Source of the DNA: Loripinus fragilis
Taxonomy: Eukaryota; Mollusca; Bivalvia; Lucinida; Lucinidae
DNA: 64,000 nt
Assembly: GCA_964019695.1 (NCBI GenBank)
Contig: OZ026524.1
Coordinates: 17,167,509-17,231,508 of the forward strand
Direction of reading: 5' to 3'
In this document: positions 57,184-64,000 of the stretch, piece by piece
Position numbering within the stretch: the stretch's first letter is position 1
Layout of the letters: each line of letters starts with the position of its first letter
Notes under the pieces: model-generated
The model's input: the letters and a program-made list of their open reading frames with translations, nothing else
The model's database searches: none
What the model was told of the DNA's origin: nothing
Translations under genes and position numbers: made by a program

Positions 57184-57288
57184 AAGGAACATAACAGGAA
57201 TACCTTTAACCTTGTGTATCATGGAGATTCACACAAGGTCGAACTGAACAAAATGGTTTACCCACCACTACTCACTGATTTTAGAATA
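56991..57288. mobile_element. long-hairpin MITE with a TA-repeat centre
   Basis: Arms of about 100 bp starting TTCTAAAATCGGTGAG on the left (reverse-complement right arm TTCTAAAATCAGTGAG), sharing CATGATACACAAGGTTAAAG. Between them is a TA run at 57112-57178. TA lies at both outer edges. The arms differ only at scattered positions. Confidence 0.85.
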
Positions 57289-57291
57289 ATA

Positions 57292-57530
57292 TGAGCCAGT
57301 GCATGAGATTTCCAACAATGTTGTATGTGCGACCAGCAAGACCTCAGATCAGCCTGTGCATATGCGCAGTCTGATCAGAGCCTTTGTAAGTCGCTTGAAT
57401 ATTCTATGATAATTAAGCTACTGCCTGAACAACATTTGGAGTTTCTAAGCTTTAAAGGAGGCTGTAGAGACTCGTCCGAGTCTACACTTGTCATAATTTC
57501 GAATTGTTGAAAATCTCATGCCGCGGCTCA
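57292..57530 (+). mobile_element. 239-bp MITE with about 30-bp TIRs, copy 1
   Basis: Left end TGAGCCAGTGCATGAGATTT. Right end reverse-complemented TGAGCCGCGGCATGAGATTT. An internal AGTCTGATCAG motif is flanked by CGCATATGCGCAG-type palindromes. An exactly equal-length relative lies inverted at 62037-62275. TA-rich flanks fit a Tc1/mariner-type duplication. The open frame of 61 codons inside is not a gene. Confidence 0.85.
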
Positions 57531-58204
57531 ATATATTAGTTACTACAACCTTTGCTCTCAATTTGAACCTTATAAACCTATTTTATATTAGGCTTTCTTC
57601 GGGCAGTACTTTCTGATTTATCTTCTGATGTCACGGTACTGTATTTTACCCGGTTATCATATGACGTTACTGTTATTCGGTGGATATGGTCATGTCATAA
57701 ATAATATTATAACCACACGTTACATAACACTTTTAGCGGGAACAAGTAACGTCATGACGACGCCCGTAACCACATAATACACAGTGTAAATTTCCGTTGA
57801 AAAAAATTGAAGGCGATAAAATCACATTTAAAAGTCATAATATGTTATGATAAACAGAGCCTTTCACTCGTGATAATTTCATATTTTTTACCAATTTTAT
57901 TCATATCGATTTGCATTGAATTTGTCTGCTTAGCACAAAATAAATCTGTATTTCTACTGCAAAATTGTACAAGAAATAACACTCATCTTACGAGCAGGTA
58001 GTTTTGATGCGTACATGTACAGTGTACTGAGTCAAGAAGTACCCTTTGATTAAAATTGAATTCTGCAAAAACTATACCTGATAAACTAATTTTCATTTTT
58101 TTAAGTTTAATGAGTAAACATTTGTAAATCAGCAAGATGTTTTAATTTGATTTAATAAAGACGTCAAGATATTGGCGTTGAGCAACCTGAGTCAGGCCCG
58201 AGAT
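57531..58204. other. non-coding stretch, nothing recognised
   Basis: No repeat ends or exons could be supported. Confidence 0.4.
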
Positions 58205-58260
58205 TACAAAAAGTAAGCGAGTATAATCAGGAAAATTACCACAATCACATACTAGATATG
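58205..58260 (+). repeat. dispersed repeat family R, fragment
   Basis: AAAAAGTAAGCGAGTATAATC and ACCACAATCACA match 793-830. Confidence 0.5.
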
Positions 58261-58899
58261 TGTGGGATTGCTAAACAGCTTCTATAGTAGTTAATAGTCA
58301 TAGCTCTTTAGAAATTTTGGTGTAACAAACCTTACACTCTAAAACCTACGCACAAGGATTGGATGAAAATGAATCGCCAACACCAAGAGATTATGTCCTG
58401 CTCTACTTTTTATGTTCCAATGGAACATATTTGAAACAAACAAACGATTTGTGCTAAGATTTCGGCTGTGGGCGGCTCGGGAAAATGTTTTTTTATAACC
58501 TTGGGATCAAATCAAGGCCACAAATGATTGCAAATATTAACAGCAGATGACAAAATTCGCCACCACATGTAGCAGAAAATTACTATCAAACTCATGTAGT
58601 TATCAAGGCCATGTCATGTATGTTTTCATAAGACTAAGTGAAGTTTTATTAATACATTATACCCCTTTGTTCTCAAACAAAATTTCTGATTGATGTATTT
58701 ACGCTCTTTACATCATATGCCTATTTTTACAGTATTCCATCGTTTACACTGATAACAGTGTTTGCAAAAAGAAACGTAACGATGTCACCCAAGACGCTAT
58801 GGTATTTTGGTCAAAATGATGTGTTAAATGGGGTCGCTTCCGTGTAATGATACATTGCATTAGGAAGCCTCCATGCACCATATATATGTCTACGTATCT

Positions 58900-59570
58900 T
58901 AAATACAGCAGAATCTAGGGCGAATAGCTGGCCAGTAAAACTAATGTAGGCCTTCCATTCGCTGTGGCTACTGTCTGTTCAAAGGCGGCAATTCTGTTGC
59001 TGTATACATGATTTTGTAATACGGTTCTAGTGTTTGAATCATTTTGATAGCGAAGTGAGTTGGCTGTTTTACTTAAACTGCATCCTAGGCGGCAATTCTG
59101 CTGCTGTGTATTACATGGTTTTGTAATACGGCTCTATTTTGACAGCGAAGTGAGTTGGCTGCTTTACTTTAACCGCATCCTAGTAGTTATATGTATTACT
59201 TTATTTATCTGTCTTCTTGTGTTGTGTTTTAACAACTGCAGTATCTATGGCAAAGAATTCGCCAATAAAATTAATGTAAGCCCCCGGTGATTTTTGGCTG
59301 CTGTCCGTTCTAGGCGATGGTTCTGGTGTCGTTGATTCATTGTTTATTGTCGCTTCCAGTGTTTGTGGGGGTTTTATGTTTGGTGCCTGTTTTGTTATGC
59401 AGTGCTTAGTGTCATTTCTAGTTTTCGAGAGTAAAAGGGAGAGAGCTGTTTATTTTACTTTGTGTTATTGCTATCATGTGGCAGGCTCGGTTGTGTCTCT
59501 TCCTCGCGGTGCAATGGATTGGTCAGCAGGCTGTGATTGTGGCATGTTCTGATCATACTCACTAACATTA
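58900..59570 (-). repeat. dispersed repeat family R, reverse copy
   Basis: Reverse complement of family R segments (GGCGAATTC, TAAGCCCCCGGTGA, GCTGTCCGTTCTAGG). It contains a local tandem duplication of about 100 bp: 58984-59087 and 59088-59183 share GGCGGCAATTCTG and GCGAAGTGAGTTGGCTG. The open frames here are not conserved between the two halves. Confidence 0.55.
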
Positions 59571-59890
59571 TGTGATGTGACATTAGAAGATTACATGTAC
59601 CAAACGGATGTCAGTTACTTTTTGTTTTCATGATGCCTCAGACAATACATCTGGAAGCTGTCCTCGTTTCATCTAGGCTGTTGTCTTGTAGATTCAATTT
59701 TTTTGATTTATGTTTACGCTGTGTCATTTCTTCTGTAATATAACCTGAGCTTTCCACTTATTCGTCAGCAATTTCCATTTATGATCCATTTTTACACTAG
59801 TGCTGTCATAAGGGAGCTTTCAATATCATTTAATCTATTAAGTTTTCTTCTCTGGTTGTGCTTTTCAAAAATGGCAACATCTATGTATAT

Positions 59891-59957
59891 TCATCCTCGC
59901 AAGCCAACGGTACTTAGTCCGAATTGGACTTAGTACCATTGGCTTGGGAAGATGATG
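59891..59957. repeat. 67-nt hairpin
   Basis: GCCAACGGTACTTAGTCC pairs with GGACTTAGTACCATTGGC around GAATT, and outer bases (TCATC/GATGA) extend the stem after a small bulge. Confidence 0.8.
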
Positions 59958-59959
59958 CA

Positions 59960-60240
59960 TGTGCGGATCCAGAAATATTTGTCAGAGGGGGGAACTATGA
60001 CAACGTTTTGTTTGTTTATTTTTTAGTTGATAAGGGGAGAGAAGATCAACATACCAGTAAAAGCGGGTCATTATTTGCCTGTCAGCGAAACTTTCGCTGG
60101 CGGGCCGATGATAGCCCAATTTTGAATGCTGGCTTGGTTTTATAGGGTATAAGGACCACTATTGCTAAGAAACCCTATATGTGTTGTGATTTTAAGGGGG
60201 AGGGGATCCGCTTGTCCCCCCTCTTGTGTGATGGACATGT
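59960..60240. repeat. relative of the 1337-1579 element
   Basis: GCGGATCCAGAAATATTTGT and CAGAGGGGGGA on the left, GGGGATCCGC near 60203 on the right, and GATAGCCCAATTTTGAATGC inside. The arrangement copies the small element at 1.3-1.6 kb. Confidence 0.45.
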
Positions 60241-60254
60241 TATTAACAAAGCAA

Positions 60255-60480
60255 TTGAGAATGCAGACCAATCTAAGGCACCGTAAAGTAAAGCCACAGA
60301 GCGTTAACAATCACAATGCATCAGGAGGACAAATAAAATAAAGCAGCCAGCTCTCACTTCCACATCAGGATGATTGTAAAACTAAAAGGTCGGTTTTATT
60401 GCATGCAAACAACAAAAACGCAGACACCAGAATTCACTAATATCACGACTAATAATCAATGGCAATAGCTCCAAAAAGAG
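60255..60480 (+). repeat. dispersed repeat family R, fragment
   Basis: Shares AAAGCAGCCAGCTCTC and AACAACAAAAACGCAGACAC with other copies. Confidence 0.4.
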
Positions 60481-60523
60481 TCGACGGAATTTTATGCTAC
60501 ATGGACCATTTCTCAATCAAAAC

Positions 60524-60590
60524 ATAAGTTGTGGGTGCTGAACCGTCTCAATGAGATGTTTTTGAACACCCCAAAACACGTGATAAGAAA
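60524..60590. repeat. decayed hairpin of the GCTCAAAAGAACC type
   Basis: GTGGGTGCTGAACCGTCT and GAGATGTTTTTGAACACCCC pair imperfectly. It is the fourth occurrence of the hairpin family. Confidence 0.6.
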
Positions 60591-60619
60591 ATGATAACAA
60601 TTTTAAGCTAAAATGTTCG

Positions 60620-60850
60620 TATCAGGGCCTATGCTAACCCGTTTATGCCGATTGTAGTTTCCCATCCTTATCAATCGGACGAGTCAATTTCCAAATTTAG
60701 GGTTGTTGGGTAGTATTTTTCATTCTTATTCAATATTTAAAAGAAACTTCTGTTTTCAGGCATAGGAGAACCTGATGAGACACCGCGTTTTGCGGCATCT
60801 GATCGGGTTTTGCACTGTGTGCCTTTGTCCCACAAAAAGGACGCTATGCT
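60620..60850 (-). repeat. palindrome-centred repeat, copy 2 (inverted)
   Basis: Reverse-oriented counterpart of 49840-50085 with hairpin GATGAGACACCGCG/TGCGGCATCTGATC at 60774-60804. Confidence 0.72.
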
Positions 60851-61306
60851 TAGATCAAAATTAAAACTACATCGTGTTAAAGTAATAGTTGTGAAATATT
60901 TTCAGTGATACAAAATCTGTACAAATTGACCTATTGCTATGACCTTGACCTAAGAGGGAACCAATTGAAACCTGCACTCTGTGTATTGCCCTTTCGAGGT
61001 GGACAGGTATGTGTGACATCTTAAACATTAGATCTGGGGTTCAGTAGATTTGTAACCCACACAAATCCAGCACATATGACATTTTGACTTTTTGCGATGA
61101 ACTTTTCCTTTGGGTGTGTTGATATTCAGCATGATTTTGGTGGACATGTGCGCAAAACATTTTCAGAATCTGACATAGCATTTAGGAAATGATGGAGTAG
61201 ACTCGAATTCGGTGCATGTGACATCCTGCTTTGACCTTAGCCTTAAAGCCGGGCAGCCTGAAGCCTTTGCACTGAATAATGTCTCATTTACTGTACATGT
61301 AGGTGG
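60851..61306. other. non-coding stretch
   Basis: Short GACCTTGACCTAAGAG-like and GTGTGACATCTTAAAC phrases resemble bivalve satellites but are not arrayed here. Confidence 0.35.
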
Positions 61307-61723
61307 TAAAATGGGAAGTTAAACGAGCACTTACTTGTAAGGGTGATGTTTAACTGTCATTTTGTTGACCTGCTAGCTGCCAAAGGGATCACATGAATTG
61401 GCGTATTGATCACATGACTAATCAGACTTTAGAGAGGCATTGATATGTGACCTTTGCTAAGCATTCAAGTTATTGTACAGAACTCTTGTTTAATTAAGCA
61501 TTGATACATTGACTCTAAACTGTCATGGGATTCCCTTAGGCATTGAGCTTGCAGGAGGATAAAATGGGAAGTTAAATGTAAGGGTGATTTTTAACTGTCA
61601 TTTTGTTGACCTGCAAGCTGCCAAAGGGATCACATGCTCTCCCTAATTGCTGGGCATCCCACCCGTTGAGGTTAACAATGTCTCAATGCCTCTCTAAAGT
61701 CTGATTAGTCATGTGATCAATAC
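61307..61723. repeat. direct repeats enclosed by a 41-bp perfect inverted repeat
   Basis: A segment of about 80-90 bp (AAAATGGGAAGTTAAA to GGGATCACATG) occurs at 61307-61396 and 61560-61637. A 41-nt sequence at 61403-61443 (GTATTGATCACATGAC start) recurs as an exact reverse complement at 61683-61723. Confidence 0.8.
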
Positions 61724-62036
61724 ATCATCTCGAGCCACTGTGCTTCATGAATCATATTTTTTAAAACATGGAACTGATAACAGACAGAGGGACTGACGGG
61801 CAAACGGAATATAGAGCACTCACATTAGTTTTATTTCTGTCGTGCGGTTATGACATAACTACACAATGACAAATTGATAATATCTAGTTATTTCCTTCAT
61901 TGCGAATTACTCTGAAATATCTCAACTGCGTTCGTATTATTTATTAATCAGTCTCAATATTACGTCCCACTGCAAAATTACAATGTAGGTCAATATGAAA
62001 AATGACCTGATATTGGTGGACGTTTATTAGTGATAT

Positions 62037-62275
62037 TGAGTCGTGACACGTGATTTCCAACAATGTGGCATTTTGACAAGGGTTGACTCAGGCGAGTCTG
62101 TGCAGCTTCCCTTTAAGCCTACAAACTCCAAATAACAGTCAGTCAGTAGCTTAACACTCATAGAATATTCAAGCGACTTGCAAAGGCGCTGATCAGACTG
62201 CGCGTATGCGCAGGCTGATCTGAGGCTTTGCTGGTCGCACAAACCACATTGTTGGAATTCTCATGCCACGGCTCA
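62037..62275 (-). mobile_element. 239-bp MITE, copy 2 (inverted)
   Basis: On the minus strand it starts TGAGCCGTGGCATGAGAATT and ends at a TGAGTCGTGACACG-type inverted end. Same length and same order as 57292-57530. The stretch containing TTTGGAGTTTGTAGGCTT matches TTTGGAGTTTCTAAGCTT of the first copy. Confidence 0.85.
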
Positions 62276-63653
62276 TATGTAGTTAATGAAACTCGCCCAA
62301 GGCTCTTATAGAGGAAATCCATAATTAACCTATTAGAAAATTATAAAGAGCAATTTCGTTCGTCCCACGTCAGGGTTATTAATCGGCTTTTGGGTCACTG
62401 TCTAGCCACGCCCAACTGGTTCCTGTCTCCGTTAGCTTTACAAGATACCAGAACAATGCACACCGCGTGGCGATACATTGGCCGAATAGCTATATAATAC
62501 CAATACTATGTTTCACTTAGACTCAACACTGCGGGATGCATCATTATGTTACTTTAGCGAGAGTCGTCTATAAAAGCCGAAAAGTATACTCAACCACCAA
62601 GGGTAGTTTCTTACTTATATAGGCTACCTTTACTCGCATCACAAACAGAGGGGTATCTAATTTGCATAATGCATCTACCCGTGCATATAGTACGTTATAC
62701 ATGTACCAACGTACTATACAGTTAAACCTGTCTAAAATAGCCACTCAAAATAGACAAAACAAAGGTCTAAAAGCCATGTGGTACCTTAATGCAGGTCAAA
62801 CGTACTGCAGAATCGACATAAAATTGCATATAAATAAGTGTTGTACACGTCCGTTTGAATTATATTAGACTGACACATTCCAAAGAGAGGTTAAACGTTT
62901 CAGCGGTGTTTATGAATCAAGCAAAAAAAAAATAACATGTATATATAGATATTAACTGATGATTTTCGAAATATTCGTTCAAATCACCGCATGTCCGCAT
63001 TCAAATGCGATTTAAACTAAAACAGACTCAGTTCAGAAACATGCATTGCTTTCAGAATTCTTAGTATTCTATATACTATCGGCTTATATGTTGAAATTAT
63101 TCCTTAAAGTAGTTCTATATTATGATATAAAACCGTCTCAAAGCAGACCATGTGCAACCAAAAACTCCTTTGTTTACATCCAAAAGCCAACACCCTCCGA
63201 GATCTGGACATGCGGTTTTCCTGGGTGAAGTACTTCAGTAAATTAATGCAAAGTCTTTTGATACTGTAGCCCCACTTTTTAACTTGGACTTATCCATTTA
63301 AAAATGGCATTGGTTCATCTAAATATTATGATAAACGGGATGATTTTAATGTTGAAATAAATTAATTCCCTTTTCTTGGCGGAAATGCTACTCGCTCACC
63401 TTCCTTTATATAATACATTTCTCAACTTATTCGCTGTGCCAGCGTATGTTCTAATGTTAATGACTTCAATAACCAGATGCATGTAACCTTATAACGGAAG
63501 CCAATTTTAGACTTCTATTTAAGCAAGGTTAATGGTACACGTATGATAACATTAACCTCCGAGTTGATTATTATATACTAAATTGGTTTTAAAAGTAAGA
63601 AATGGGGCAAAGATCAGGAATCGATACAATCAAGCACCGCACCTGACCCAGGA
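62276..63653. other. non-coding stretch, nothing recognised
   Basis: Short domain-free frames only. Confidence 0.4.
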
Positions 63654-63655
63654 TA

Positions 63656-63871
63656 CTGTAAATTCTGACATTTTCGCGAGGGTTTTATTTTAGCGAAACT
63701 TCGCATATACAAAGTTTCGTGAAAATTAAATCCTCGCGAACTAGCGAAATCACTCTGTCGTTCACAGATATAGGTAAATCATGCCGTAGTTGCGAATTTT
63801 TTACGCTGCAAATATGTCTTTTTACGCTATTCGCGAAAATGAAATTCTCGCGAAAATTTCCGAATTTACAG
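63656..63871. mobile_element. 216-bp TA-flanked MITE with CGCGA-rich TIRs
   Basis: The left end starts CTGTAAATTCTGACATTTTC. The right end reversed starts CTGTAAATTCGGAAATTTTC, and both continue into CGCGAG. TIRs extend about 43 bp with a few mismatches, and TA lies outside each. Two opposite-strand open frames across it are mirror translations of the same inverted repeats. Confidence 0.88.
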
Positions 63872-63873
63872 TA

Positions 63874-64000
63874 CAAATGGGAAAGTGACAACTTGACAAT
63901 AAGACATCAAGAACGAGAGCCAAGAGGTCAGCCCTTTCCCAGCAGGTGACCACAAGGCACCAATAAACAGAGGCACAAGAAATCATAACAAAGACATAAC
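63874..64000. other. window edge, nothing recognised
   Basis: A CACCAATAAACAGAGGCACA stretch resembles family R loosely. Confidence 0.3.

Overview
The window looks like intergenic or intronic DNA from an animal genome, most likely a marine or freshwater bivalve mollusc. The reasons are an AT-rich base composition, tRNA-derived SINEs, many short inverted-repeat transposons with TA or 8-9 bp duplications, LINE 3' ends with short simple-repeat tails, and roughly 145-bp satellites built around phrases such as GGTCACTGTGACCTTGACC. I cannot name the species. I found no complete host protein-coding gene, no rRNA, no functional tRNA, no CRISPR and nothing bacterial. Nearly all of the longer open frames are by-products of repeats.

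Layout. 0-8 kb: scattered dispersed repeats, a TTTA microsatellite, an element full of CCGCGG-centred palindromes (3.74-4.37 kb), a foldback-type element with ends made of 16-bp tandem repeats (5.48-7.28 kb), and a clean hAT-type MITE with an 8-bp duplication and a central 71-nt hairpin (7.40-7.95 kb). 8.5-11.3 kb: a satellite-bearing element with a three-monomer higher-order period, then a decayed hAT transposon with a recognisable transposase tail. 12.1-13.7 kb: six copies of a 17-bp box in otherwise diverged sequence. 14-20 kb: a diverged tandem repeat, a 1.2-kb long-TIR element holding two opposed tRNA-like heads, a composite inverted-repeat block, and two exon-like open frames.

20.8-29.8 kb: a large tandem duplication, about 2.3 copies of a unit of roughly 3.5 kb. 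Each unit carries the 3' end of a LINE reverse-transcriptase ORF plus an array of one MITE family (TIR TTGTCRTCTGCTGA). Unit 1 alone carries a SINE and unit 2 alone carries a 517-bp DNA transposon, each with target duplications. The sister unit therefore shows the empty site in both cases.

30-44 kb: a 150-bp tandem repeat interrupted by a SINE, an inverted copy of the CCGCGG element, a 1311-bp TA-flanked element with 28-bp perfect TIRs, more 150-165 bp tandem repeats, and an unexplained 119-codon open frame at 42.7 kb. 44-48 kb: a PIF/Harbinger remnant split by a second, inverted copy of the satellite element. 48-64 kb: a truncated SINE, nested MITEs, several long hairpins, a GACA/GATA microsatellite, and a pair of 239-bp MITEs in opposite orientation.

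The most interesting parts are the recurrent hairpin or palindrome cores shared between elements with different ends, the conserved 17-bp box, and the duplication that gives relative dates for nested insertions. All family assignments rest on sequence motifs read by eye. No database search was possible.
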